Made by a program: the position numbers and the translations under genes. From the NCBI GenBank assembly GCA_964600165.1, contig CAZRIP010000016.1:1-42022 (forward strand): a stretch of 42,022 bases of DNA, given 5' to 3'. This DNA comes from CAZRIP01 sp964600165. Lineage in GTDB: Bacteria > Elusimicrobiota > Elusimicrobia > UBA1565 > UBA9628. The notes under the pieces are model-generated. The model had not been told where the DNA came from, did not search any database, and worked only from the letters and a program-made list of their open reading frames with translations. Below, in pieces: positions 22,243-29,601 of this stretch; position 1 is the stretch's first letter, and the number at the start of each line of letters is the position of its first letter.

Positions 22243-22784
22243 AGATCTTGGCGCTCGCGGCCTTGGCGCTCTGCGCCTGCGCGCCGCCGCCGCTTCCCGA
22301 TTACGGCGCGCTGCCCGGGTTCTCGCTCGTCGCGCAAGACGGCGCGGCCTTCGGCAGCCGGCAGCTCGCGGGCTCTCCCTGGATCGCCGATTTCATCTAC
22401 ACGTCGTGCCCCGGCCCGTGCCCGGCGCTGACGGCGCGGCTGGCGTCGATGCAGAAGGCGCTCCCCGCGCCGGTGCGGCTCGTCAGCTTCACCGTCGACC
22501 CGGAGCGCGACACGCCGCGGGTTCTCAAAGATTACGCCGCGCGCTTCGGGGCCGATCCGGCGCGCTGGCGATTTCTGACGGGAAAAAGAAGCGAGCTGCG
22601 AGCGCTCGCGCGCGACGGCTTCAAGGTCCCGGTCACCGACGCCGGCGGCGGCCTCGTCGGCCACACGCTCAAGGTCGCGCTCGTCGATCCCGCGCTGCGC
22701 GTGCGGGGCTATTACGACGGCGACGACGCCGCGTCCATGGGCCGTCTGGAGCGCGACGCCGCCGCCTTGGCCGCCGCGCGCTAG
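22239..22784 (+). CDS. Sco1/SenC/PrrC-family copper chaperone-like protein
   Basis: 181 residues. A short hydrophobic N-terminus with an LCAC lipobox-like site (Cys14) suggests an exported lipoprotein. The thioredoxin-like Sco domain has the copper-binding CPGPC pair (Cys57 and Cys61 in YTSCPGPCPAL) and the conserved His142 (GHTLKVALVD), plus SFTVDPERDTP, typical of the family. Sco proteins deliver copper to the CuA site of cytochrome oxidase or act as thiol reductases in the periplasm. No oxidase subunit is in the window. It is translationally coupled to the methyltransferase and convergent with the cold-shock gene (CTAG stop overlap). Confidence 0.92.
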   Translation: MKILALAALALCACAPPPLPDYGALPGFSLVAQDGAAFGSRQLAGSPWIADFIYTSCPGPCPALTARLASMQKALPAPVRLVSFTVDPERDTPRVLKDYAARFGADPARWRFLTGKRSELRALARDGFKVPVTDAGGGLVGHTLKVALVDPALRVRGYYDGDDAASMGRLERDAAALAAAR

Positions 22785-22984
22785 AGCTTTCGGACGTTGC
22801 TCGCTTTGGGCCCCTTGTCGGTGTCGACCACGTCGTACTCGACCGCCTGGTTCTCGGCCAGGCTCTTGAAGCCCTCGCCGAGGACCGCGCTGAAGTGCAC
22901 GAACAAGTCCTTCGACCCGTCCTCCGGCGTGATGAAGCCGTAGCCCTTCTGATCGTTGAACCACTTCACTTTCCCTTTGGCCAT
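22781..22984 (-). CDS. Cold-shock domain protein (CspA family)
   Basis: 67 residues. A single OB-fold cold-shock domain with both RNA-binding motifs: KGYGFIT (RNP1) and LFVHFSA (RNP2). It starts at ATG 22984 (MAKGKVKWFNDQ), with GGAGGG (22992-22997) 7 nt upstream. It probably acts as an RNA chaperone in the cytoplasm. The gene has a true leader of roughly 17 nt behind TATACT, unlike most neighbours. Confidence 0.97.
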   Translation of the reverse strand: MAKGKVKWFNDQKGYGFITPEDGSKDLFVHFSAVLGEGFKSLAENQAVEYDVVDTDKGPKASNVRKL

Positions 22985-22991
22985 TTCCGTT

Positions 22992-23013
22992 CCCTCCGTG
23001 CGCGGGCAGTATA
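22992..23013 (-). promoter_or_regulatory. -10 and Shine-Dalgarno of the cold-shock gene
   Basis: TATACT (23008-23013, minus strand), then GGAGGG (22992-22997) and the ATG at 22984. No long cold-shock-type 5' leader is present. Confidence 0.6.
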
Positions 23014-23073
23014 ACACGAGCGCGCGGACGGGCGAGAAACGGACGCGTCACGATCGCGTAAGGGAACTTTGGC

Positions 23074-24624
23074 CTAGCGGCCGATCTGCTGCGTGGTGCG
23101 GCGATAGACCCGGAAGAGGTCCGTCGTCTTGTGCTTGGCGGGGATCATCTGGTCGAGGGTCTGCCACCAGAAGCCGCCGCAAGCCGAGCGCGGGATCGCG
23201 CACGAGGCCATCGTATAGAGGATCATCAGGTCCTTGCGCGCGCCGTCGACGTCCGTGGGATTGAGCCACCAGTAGCCGTTGAGATCGCTCTTCTCGACGT
23301 AGCCGAAGCTGCCGAGCATCACCTTCTTGTCGGGCAGGTATTGCCGCACGCGCTCGAAGATAGGCTCGAAGCCCAGGCCGACGGGGTTGTCCTCGGGCTG
23401 CAGCGAGAGCGCGACGACGTCGACCGAGCGGCCGAAGCCCTTCGGTACGTACATGGCCAGCCAGCCGCCGAGGCTGTGCTCCTCGTCCGGAGCCGTCCCG
23501 TCCCACCAGTAAAGCGTCCCGACCACCTCGAGCGAAGGCTCGATCTCCTTGACCTGCGCGGCGGCCGCTTGGAATATCTTGAAGACTTGCTGCGAGGACA
23601 AAGGCTCCTTCTGGCCGCCGAGCCAGTTGCCGTTGATCTCGACGCCGACCTCCCAGCTCTTGATCGGGTCGGAGTAGTGAAGGACCAGGTTCCTCGTCCG
23701 GGCGGCGTAAACCTGCGGCGTGAGCTCGGACGGCCATTGGTTGGTGTCGAGCACGCAGCCCATCACGCGGATGCCGGCCGCGCGCAGCTCCTTGACGATC
23801 TCGTCGTACTCGTTGAACGAGCTGAGCTTCGCGTAGGTGAAATCGGACGGGTTGGGACGGAAGACGAGGCGCACCCAATTGGCGCCGGAGTGCTTCACGG
23901 TCTCGATGATCCATTGGTAATGATCGAGGCGCTCCAGTAGCGAGTCGTCGAGCGTCAGGCCGAAGCGCAGCGTGTTCTTGGTGCGGTCGTTGCGCGCGAG
24001 CTCGAGGCCGTGCTCGAAGAGCATCTTCTCCCACGCGAGCGAGATCGCGTGAAGCGCCTTGTCGAAAGACTCCGAGCGCTTCGCGCCCTCTTTGCTCGCC
24101 TGCGCCTGGGCCAGGTCGTCCTTGGCTTCCTCCGCGAGCTTCTTGGCCTTGGCCCCGGGCTCGTAAGGCGGGTCCATGTCCTTGGTGTGCTTGAGCCAGG
24201 CTTCCTTAAATAGGCGATACTCCGAGAGCGCGATCTCCTCGTTGAGATAGACCACGTCGCCGTCTTGAAAGCCGCGCCCTTCGCGATCGACGGCGACGGT
24301 GGAGAAGCCGTCGTCCTCAACGGGCCAGGGCAGGCTCAGGATGATCCGCGGCAGCTCGACCCACTCGAGCGTGACGATCGAGCCCGTCTGCTCGAGCCGC
24401 GGCTTGGCCCAGCCCATGCCGTCGGGCGCCGTCACGGCGATGCCTGGGTCGTCGCCGTCCTTGCGGTCGGCGCGGCCGATGAAAGCGAGCAGCTTCGGGA
24501 GGTCCATCGGACGGCCCTTGGCGTCGTAGGCGACGAGCTTGATCGAGCCGCCGCTTGAGGAACGCCGCGCGGCGAAAGCGGGGGACGTCGCGATCAGGAC
24601 GAGCAGGAGACCGCGCGCGAGCAT
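23074..24624 (-). CDS. Secreted glycoside-hydrolase-like (TIM-barrel) protein
   Basis: 516 residues with a signal peptide (1-18, PAFA). Residues about 30-135 look beta-rich, 150-210 are helical, and 218-516 look like a clan GH-A barrel: LRFGLTLDD, GANWVRLVFRP (strand 2), IRVMGCVLDTNQWP, WEVGVEINGNW (strand 4, Glu329 at the position of the usual acid/base) and VMLGSFGYVEKSDLNGYWW near the C-terminus. In GH-A enzymes the nucleophile Glu directly precedes FG on strand 7; here that position reads Ser439, so activity is in doubt, although Glu444 is close. It follows the pseudo-rhomboid gene by 21 nt and is probably co-transcribed. The carbohydrate-related function is inference. Confidence 0.6.
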   Translation of the reverse strand: MLARGLLLVLIATSPAFAARRSSSGGSIKLVAYDAKGRPMDLPKLLAFIGRADRKDGDDPGIAVTAPDGMGWAKPRLEQTGSIVTLEWVELPRIILSLPWPVEDDGFSTVAVDREGRGFQDGDVVYLNEEIALSEYRLFKEAWLKHTKDMDPPYEPGAKAKKLAEEAKDDLAQAQASKEGAKRSESFDKALHAISLAWEKMLFEHGLELARNDRTKNTLRFGLTLDDSLLERLDHYQWIIETVKHSGANWVRLVFRPNPSDFTYAKLSSFNEYDEIVKELRAAGIRVMGCVLDTNQWPSELTPQVYAARTRNLVLHYSDPIKSWEVGVEINGNWLGGQKEPLSSQQVFKIFQAAAAQVKEIEPSLEVVGTLYWWDGTAPDEEHSLGGWLAMYVPKGFGRSVDVVALSLQPEDNPVGLGFEPIFERVRQYLPDKKVMLGSFGYVEKSDLNGYWWLNPTDVDGARKDLMILYTMASCAIPRSACGGFWWQTLDQMIPAKHKTTDLFRVYRRTTQQIGR

Positions 24625-24645
24625 GATGACAGAATTAGCAAATTT

Positions 24646-25266
24646 TTAACGGCGGCGGCGCAGGCGCCGTCGCGCGTCCTGCCAGTGCCCCTGCCCGAAG
24701 AAGATCAGGTAGTTGAGCACGCCCGCGCCCGTGGAGAGCTTCTCGACGGCCCCGCCGAAGAGGAAAGACGTTATGAGAAGAGCCGCCGTGACGATAAACA
24801 GCCAGCGCATTTTCACCGGGAAAAAGAAGAACAGCATGATCTCGAACTCCGGATTGAGGCGGGCGAACGCGAGAAAGAGGCTCGTGTTGAACGCCGTGTT
24901 CGTCAGCGGGACGTTGAAGAGCATCGCGACGGCGCCGGACGCGAGCGCGCCGATCGCGCAATAGACCGTCAGGCGCAGGTCGCCCCAGTAGCGCTCGAGC
25001 ATCTGCAGATACATGTAAAAGAGGATCAGCCAGAAGAAAAGCCACAAAGGCGAGATCTCGGGCGGGACGATGAGATAGGTGAGCAGCCGCCAGACCTGTC
25101 CCTGGCGGACGAGCTCGGGCTCCAAGACGAGCTGCGTGGGAAAATCCGGCCGGATCAGCGTGAGGATGCCGACGAAGGCGTTCAAGCCCGCCAGCAGCGC
25201 CGCCAAGCCGGGGATCGCGATGAAGCTCAAGCGCCTTTCGAGGCGCTCGTACCAAGGGCGGTCCAT
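24646..25266 (-). CDS. Rhomboid-superfamily membrane protein without catalytic residues (pseudo-rhomboid/derlin-like)
   Basis: 206 residues, about six membrane helices. Rhomboid-like traits: the loop GQVWRLLTYLIVPP (WR motif), a following membrane-dipping Trp-rich segment and a late helix beginning FFFPVKMRWLF. The catalytic GxSG is not found in the helix that should carry it (it reads TAFNTSLFLAFARLNPE). The TM6 His is also missing (EKLSTGAGVLNYLIFFG). It should therefore be an inactive relative, perhaps a membrane chaperone or quality-control factor like derlins or iRhoms. The tail is a run of Arg residues. It is divergent from the carotenoid oxygenase gene. Confidence 0.65.
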   Translation of the reverse strand: MDRPWYERLERRLSFIAIPGLAALLAGLNAFVGILTLIRPDFPTQLVLEPELVRQGQVWRLLTYLIVPPEISPLWLFFWLILFYMYLQMLERYWGDLRLTVYCAIGALASGAVAMLFNVPLTNTAFNTSLFLAFARLNPEFEIMLFFFFPVKMRWLFIVTAALLITSFLFGGAVEKLSTGAGVLNYLIFFGQGHWQDARRRLRRRR

Positions 25267-25274
25267 GGGCGAGA

Positions 25275-25295
25275 ATCATATCAAACTGATATGCT
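25275..25295. promoter_or_regulatory. Overlapping divergent -10 elements in a palindrome
   Basis: CATATCA-AAC-TGATATG (25277-25293) is a perfect 7-bp inverted repeat. Minus-strand TATGAT (25275-25280) ends 8 nt before the ATG at 25266. Plus-strand TATGCT (25290-25295) ends 7 nt before the GTG at 25303. The two -10 boxes lie in the two arms, so a protein bound to the palindrome, or either polymerase, would block the other direction. Confidence 0.55.
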
Positions 25296-25302
25296 CTCCG
25301 CC

Positions 25303-26691
25303 GTGGACATCGTCGAAAGCAGCTTGACGCGACGCTCCTTCCTGCGGTGGGCGGCGACGGGGAGCGGCCTGCTTCTTTCCGGGTGCGGTCCGCTCTTGCG
25401 CGAGAAATCCGGTAAAGCGCCCGCTTCGCCGGGGAACAAGTACCTCTCGGGCAACTACGCGCCCGTCATGGACGAGAGGCCTTCGACCCCCTGCGTCGTC
25501 ACGGGTAAGATCCCGGATTCCCTCCGCGGTACTTTTTTTCGCACCGGCCCCAACCCGGTCTTCCCGCCGAATCCGTATCACTGGTTCGACGGCGACGGCA
25601 TGGTCCACGCCGTGCGCCTCGAGGGGGGCAAGGCGTGGTACATGAACCGGTTCGTCGAGACGGAGGGCTACCTAAAGGAAAAGGCGGCGGGGCGATGCCT
25701 TTACGGCGGCTTGCTTGCCGGGCCCCCCATCAAGAACCCGGCTAATACTTCGGTGGTCTGGCATCACCGCAGGCTGTTGGCCGCATGGGAGGGCGGCTCT
25801 CCTTACGAGATCAGCCCCGAGGACCTGCGGACGCTGGGTCGCTACGACTTCGACGGCCGATGGACGTCGCCGTTCACGGCGCACCCGAAGCTCGACACGG
25901 CGACGGGCGAGCTGCTGATCTTCGGCTACGATGAGAAGCTGGTGCGCTACGGCGTCCTCGATCCGGACGGGAAGCTCAGCCGCACCGCGACAATCGAGAT
26001 TCCGCATCCGGTCATGATGCACGACTTCGCCGTCACCGCGAATTACGCGCTGTTGCTCGATCTGCCGCTCGTCTTCACCGAGCGCGGGCTTCAGTTCCAT
26101 CCCGAGTATGGGGCGCGCATCGGCGTCCTGCCGCGAAACGGCGACGCGGCCGGCTTGCGCTGGTTCCGGATCGAGCCGTGCTGGGTCTACCACGTCCTCA
26201 ACGCTTACGAGGACGGCTCGACGATCGTGCTGCGCGCCTCGCGCAGGCTGGATTGGCCCAAGAGCCGAGCGAGCCTCTTCGAATGGCGGCTCGATCTTTC
26301 GACGGGAATGACGACGGAGAGAGCACTCGACAGCGTCCTCAGCGAGTTCCCGATCGTCAATCCAGCCGTGGTCGGCCGCGCGCATCGGTTCGGCTACCTC
26401 GCGCGCGAAGCGAAAGACGAGAGCGACGCCGTCATCAAGTACGATCTGATCTCCGGGACCAACCGGGTCTATCGGTTCGGCGAGGGAAAAACGGGCGGAG
26501 AAACTCTCTTCGTTTCCTGCCCGGGCGGCAAGGCCGAGGATTCGGGCTGGCTGATGAATTTCATCTACGACGCCAAATCGGGCGCGAGCGAACTCATGAT
26601 CATCGATGCTCAAGAACTGGCGCCGGTCGCGTCGGTGAAGATTCCGCGCCGCGTTCCTTACGGCTTGCACGCCAACTGGATCGCCGGCTAG
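25303..26691 (+). CDS. Carotenoid oxygenase (RPE65/CCO family) exported as a Tat lipoprotein
   Basis: 462 residues from GTG 25303. The N-terminus has a twin-arginine motif (TRRSFLRW, Arg10-Arg11), a hydrophobic run and a lipobox LSGC (Cys28). The mature beta-propeller contains the four iron-binding His of the family, in AHPK, MHDF, VYHVLNAYED and GLHANW, and the family N-terminal RTGPNPVF and WFDGDGMVH. These non-haem iron enzymes split C=C bonds in carotenoids, stilbenes or lignin-derived compounds. Tat export would allow iron loading in the cytoplasm. No carotenoid genes are nearby, so an environmental apocarotenoid or phenylpropene substrate is as likely. An ATG at 25291 is an alternative start. 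Confidence 0.9.
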   Translation: MDIVESSLTRRSFLRWAATGSGLLLSGCGPLLREKSGKAPASPGNKYLSGNYAPVMDERPSTPCVVTGKIPDSLRGTFFRTGPNPVFPPNPYHWFDGDGMVHAVRLEGGKAWYMNRFVETEGYLKEKAAGRCLYGGLLAGPPIKNPANTSVVWHHRRLLAAWEGGSPYEISPEDLRTLGRYDFDGRWTSPFTAHPKLDTATGELLIFGYDEKLVRYGVLDPDGKLSRTATIEIPHPVMMHDFAVTANYALLLDLPLVFTERGLQFHPEYGARIGVLPRNGDAAGLRWFRIEPCWVYHVLNAYEDGSTIVLRASRRLDWPKSRASLFEWRLDLSTGMTTERALDSVLSEFPIVNPAVVGRAHRFGYLAREAKDESDAVIKYDLISGTNRVYRFGEGKTGGETLFVSCPGGKAEDSGWLMNFIYDAKSGASELMIIDAQELAPVASVKIPRRVPYGLHANWIAG

Positions 26692-26696
26692 CGCGG

Positions 26697-27599
26697 ATGA
26701 CGAGCTCCTGGCGCGCGCGCGTGAAGGACGCCATGCCGCGCGCGCGCTTCGACGAGCCGCTCGGGCGCTACACCACTTTCCGCATCGGCGGGCCGGCCGA
26801 TTGCTACGTCGAGCTCGAGAGCGCGGACGAGCTGTCGTCTTTGATGAAGCTCGCGCGGGCCGAGAAAGTGCCCGTGATGTTCCTCGGCTTCGGCTCCAAT
26901 CTGCTCGTGCGCGACGGCGGCGTGCGCGGGATCGTGGCGCGGCTGCGGGGCTATTTCGAGCGGATCGAGTTCGGCGACGGCGGCCTCGTGCGCGCGGGCG
27001 CCGGAGCGCGCGTGCCGCAGCTCGTCGTCTCCTGCGCCGAGCGAGGGCTCGAGGGGCTCGAGCCGATCGTCGGCGTGCCGGGGACGGTCGGCGGCGCGCT
27101 CGTGATGAACGCCGGGACGCGCGAGGGCGAGATCGGGCCTCTGGTGCGCGAGGTTTACGCGCTCGGCGGTTCGTCGCTGCCCGTCACGCTGCGGTCATCG
27201 GAGCTTCATTTCGCGTACCGGCGAAGCAATCTCGAAGGCCGCGTCGTGCTCGGGTGCGCGCTTCAATTGCGGCCCGGGGACAAAGGTGATATAATGAGGC
27301 GCGTTCAGCAGTTCCAGCAGAGGCGGCTTCAGACGCAACCGATCCATACTTACAACGTGGGATCCACTTTTAAGAACCCTCCGGGCCGCTTCGTCGCGCA
27401 GCTCATCGAACAGGCCGGCCTCAAGGGGCTGGCCCGCGGCGGGGCGAGGGTGTCTCCGCTCCACGCGAACTTCGTCGAGAACTTCAACGGCGCCAAGGCC
27501 TCCGACGTGCTGGCCTTGGTCGACGACATCCGCGAGAAGGTCCGGGCGTCTTCCGGCGTCGAGCTCGAGCTCGAGATGAAAGTCGTCGGAGAGGCCTGA
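26697..27599 (+). CDS. murB: UDP-N-acetylmuramate dehydrogenase
   Basis: 300 residues. It reduces UDP-GlcNAc-enolpyruvate to UDP-MurNAc with NADPH and FAD in the cytoplasm. FAD-binding signatures are TTFRIGGPADCYVE, GFGSNLLVRDGG and PGTVGGALVMNAG. The catalytic Tyr lies in FAYRRSNL, the proton-donor Ser in NVGSTFKNP and the C-terminal Glu in ELEMKVVGE. The short spacing marks a type II MurB. It begins 5 nt after the carotenoid oxygenase stop and has no clear promoter of its own. It is the first gene of the wall and division cluster, and its last bases overlap ftsQ. Confidence 0.96.
   Translation: MTSSWRARVKDAMPRARFDEPLGRYTTFRIGGPADCYVELESADELSSLMKLARAEKVPVMFLGFGSNLLVRDGGVRGIVARLRGYFERIEFGDGGLVRAGAGARVPQLVVSCAERGLEGLEPIVGVPGTVGGALVMNAGTREGEIGPLVREVYALGGSSLPVTLRSSELHFAYRRSNLEGRVVLGCALQLRPGDKGDIMRRVQQFQQRRLQTQPIHTYNVGSTFKNPPGRFVAQLIEQAGLKGLARGGARVSPLHANFVENFNGAKASDVLALVDDIREKVRASSGVELELEMKVVGEA
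27267..27295 (+). promoter_or_regulatory. Strong internal promoter inside murB, facing ftsQAZ
   Basis: TTGCGG (27267-27272), a 17-nt spacer and TATAAT (27290-27295) with the extended TG one base upstream (TGATATAAT). Transcription would start near 27302, about 300 nt before ftsQ. The site uses an ATA Ile codon, rare in this GC-rich DNA. Confidence 0.6.
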
Positions 27600-28369
27600 T
27601 GCGCCGCGTCCGCGTGGCGATGCGCCCGAAGGTCCGCAGCCAGCGCGCGCGCCGGCGCGCGGCCGTGCTCGCGGTCCTGTTCCTCGGCGCGCTCGCCGCC
27701 GTCACGGCGCGCAAGCTCGCGCGCGATTTTTCGATCGGCAGGATGAAAGACGAGCTCATGCCCGCGGCGACGACGGTCGTCGGCGCTCCCGACGCGCTGA
27801 AAGCCCCGATCGAGGATTTCCTGCGCGCGGGCCGCACGACCGGCGAGCTGCTGCAGAAGTTTCCCTGCCTGGCCTCGGCGCGCCTGCGCCGCGATCTCTT
27901 CAGCCGCACGGCGCGCTTCGAGGTGACGCCGCGGTCCGCGATCGCCGCGGTCGAGAAAAGCGGCCGCGCGGCCGGCTACCTTTCGGAAGACGGAGTCGTC
28001 TTCGAGGCTCCGGCGGAAGTCTACGAGGTCGCGGCCCCGGTCGTCGACCCGCGCGACGCCTCGCAAGACGAGCTCAAGCGGCTGGCCGCGTTCCTTCCGC
28101 TGGCCGCGCGCGCCGACGAGCTGCCCGCGCCGCTGGCGCGGATGACCTTCGTCTCCGCGCAGGACGGCTGGAGCGCCCGGCTGGCCGACGGCACGGTCCT
28201 TTTGTGGGGGAGCTTGAGCTTCGCGCCCCAGAAGTTCGCGCGGCTGCGCGAGGTGATCCTCGACGCCAAGGCGCGCGACGGCGAGCCGCGGCTCAAGGCG
28301 ATGGAGGCGGACCTGCGCTATTTCGAAGACGGCAAGATCCTTTTGAGGCCATGGCAAAGCAAGACGTAG
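27599..28369 (+). CDS. ftsQ: Cell-division protein FtsQ (DivIB family)
   Basis: 256 residues. A basic cytoplasmic N-terminus (about 1-22, Arg-rich), one membrane helix (23-40), then a periplasmic part consistent with a POTRA domain (about 55-115, ending in FPCLASARLRRDLFSRTARF) and the FtsQ beta domain (VEKSGRAAGYLSEDGVVFEA, and near the end LADGTVLLWG). It links early and late divisome proteins. Identity comes from the arrangement murB-ftsQ-ftsA-ftsZ as much as from sequence, which is divergent. It overlaps murB by one base (TGATG) and ftsA by 19 nt. Confidence 0.87.
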   Translation: MRRVRVAMRPKVRSQRARRRAAVLAVLFLGALAAVTARKLARDFSIGRMKDELMPAATTVVGAPDALKAPIEDFLRAGRTTGELLQKFPCLASARLRRDLFSRTARFEVTPRSAIAAVEKSGRAAGYLSEDGVVFEAPAEVYEVAAPVVDPRDASQDELKRLAAFLPLAARADELPAPLARMTFVSAQDGWSARLADGTVLLWGSLSFAPQKFARLREVILDAKARDGEPRLKAMEADLRYFEDGKILLRPWQSKT

Positions 28370-29598
28370 TCGCCGGGCTCGACATGGGCAGCGGGCGGGT
28401 GACCTGCCTGCTCGGCACGCCCGACCCGCAAGAGGCCGGGCGCATCCGCGTGCTCGGCGGCGCGAGCGTCCCCTGCCGGGGCATCAAGGGCGGCGTCGTC
28501 ATCAACATCCTCGAGACCGCCCGCGCCGTGACCCAGGCCGTCGAGGAGGCCGAGGCCTCGGCCAAGTGCACCGTGAGCTCGCTTTATCTCGGCGTGCGCG
28601 GAAGCCATCTCCAGTCGTTCAACAATCGCGGCGCGTTCAACATCGCGCGCACCGACCGCGAGATCACGGCCGAGGACGTCAGCTCCGTCGTCGGCAACGC
28701 GCGCGCCGTCCCGCTTTCGTCGGACCGCGAGATTCTCCACGTCATCCCGCAGGGTTTCAGCCTCGACCGTCAGAAGGGCGTGCCGCATCCGGTCGGAATG
28801 GAAGGCTCGCTGCTCGAAGTCGAGGTCCACATCGTGACGGCCTCCTCGGCGCACCTCAACAACATCGTCAACACCATCGGCAAGGCGGGCTTCGACGTCG
28901 TCGAGCCGGTCTACGGCCTGCTCGCGGCCGGCGAGATGCTGGTGACCCCGGAGGAAAAGGAGATCGGCTCGCTGATCATCGACTTCGGCGGGCAGTCGAT
29001 CTCGCTCGGCATCTACTCCGAGGGCGCGATCCGCTACTCCAAGGAGCTGCCGATCGGGTCCGATTTCATCACGCGCGACCTCGCCGTGGGGCTGCGGACG
29101 TCGCTCGCCACGGCCGAGCGCATCAAGACCGAGCACGGCATCGCCCATCCTTCGCTGCTCAACGGCGACAACGAGATCGAGTTTCACGGGGTGGACGGGC
29201 GAACGCCCAATCGCGTCAAGACCTCGACGATGATGGGCATCATCCTGCCGCGCGTCGAGGAGATCTTCTCGCTGATCGCCGAGGAGCTGCAGAGCTCCTC
29301 CTTCGCGGACCTGGTCGTTCCCGGCGGCGCCGTGCTGACCGGCGGCGGCTCGCTCATGCGCGGCACGCTGGCCGCGGCCGAGCAGATCCTGGGGATGCCG
29401 GTGCGCGTCGGCATGGCGCACCCGGACCTTTTCGCCGCCGACGACCGCTGGCTCAACCCGACCTACGCCACGGCGCTCGGCCTTCTCCATTTCTCGCGCA
29501 CGGCCAACTGGGGCTCGGGCAGCCGATCGGCGTCCGGCGCGCGCAAGCGCCCCGCCTGGCTGCGCCGCGTCTCGTCGCTCTTCGAGGAGCTTTTTTAG
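28351..29598 (+). CDS. ftsA: Cell-division actin-like protein FtsA
   Basis: 415 residues. Actin-fold motifs: phosphate 1 in VAGLDMGSGRVTCLLG, phosphate 2 in SLIIDFGGQSISLGIY, and the adenosine motif in VLTGGGSLMRG. The SHS2/1C domain lies at about 85-165. The C-terminus (WLRRVSSLFEELF) is an amphipathic helix that anchors FtsA, and through it FtsZ, to the membrane. The ATG is inside the end of ftsQ (19-nt overlap), indicating translational coupling. The stop is 3 nt before ftsZ. Confidence 0.96.
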   Translation: MAKQDVVAGLDMGSGRVTCLLGTPDPQEAGRIRVLGGASVPCRGIKGGVVINILETARAVTQAVEEAEASAKCTVSSLYLGVRGSHLQSFNNRGAFNIARTDREITAEDVSSVVGNARAVPLSSDREILHVIPQGFSLDRQKGVPHPVGMEGSLLEVEVHIVTASSAHLNNIVNTIGKAGFDVVEPVYGLLAAGEMLVTPEEKEIGSLIIDFGGQSISLGIYSEGAIRYSKELPIGSDFITRDLAVGLRTSLATAERIKTEHGIAHPSLLNGDNEIEFHGVDGRTPNRVKTSTMMGIILPRVEEIFSLIAEELQSSSFADLVVPGGAVLTGGGSLMRGTLAAAEQILGMPVRVGMAHPDLFAADDRWLNPTYATALGLLHFSRTANWGSGSRSASGARKRPAWLRRVSSLFEELF

Positions 29599-29601
29599 CC
29601 G

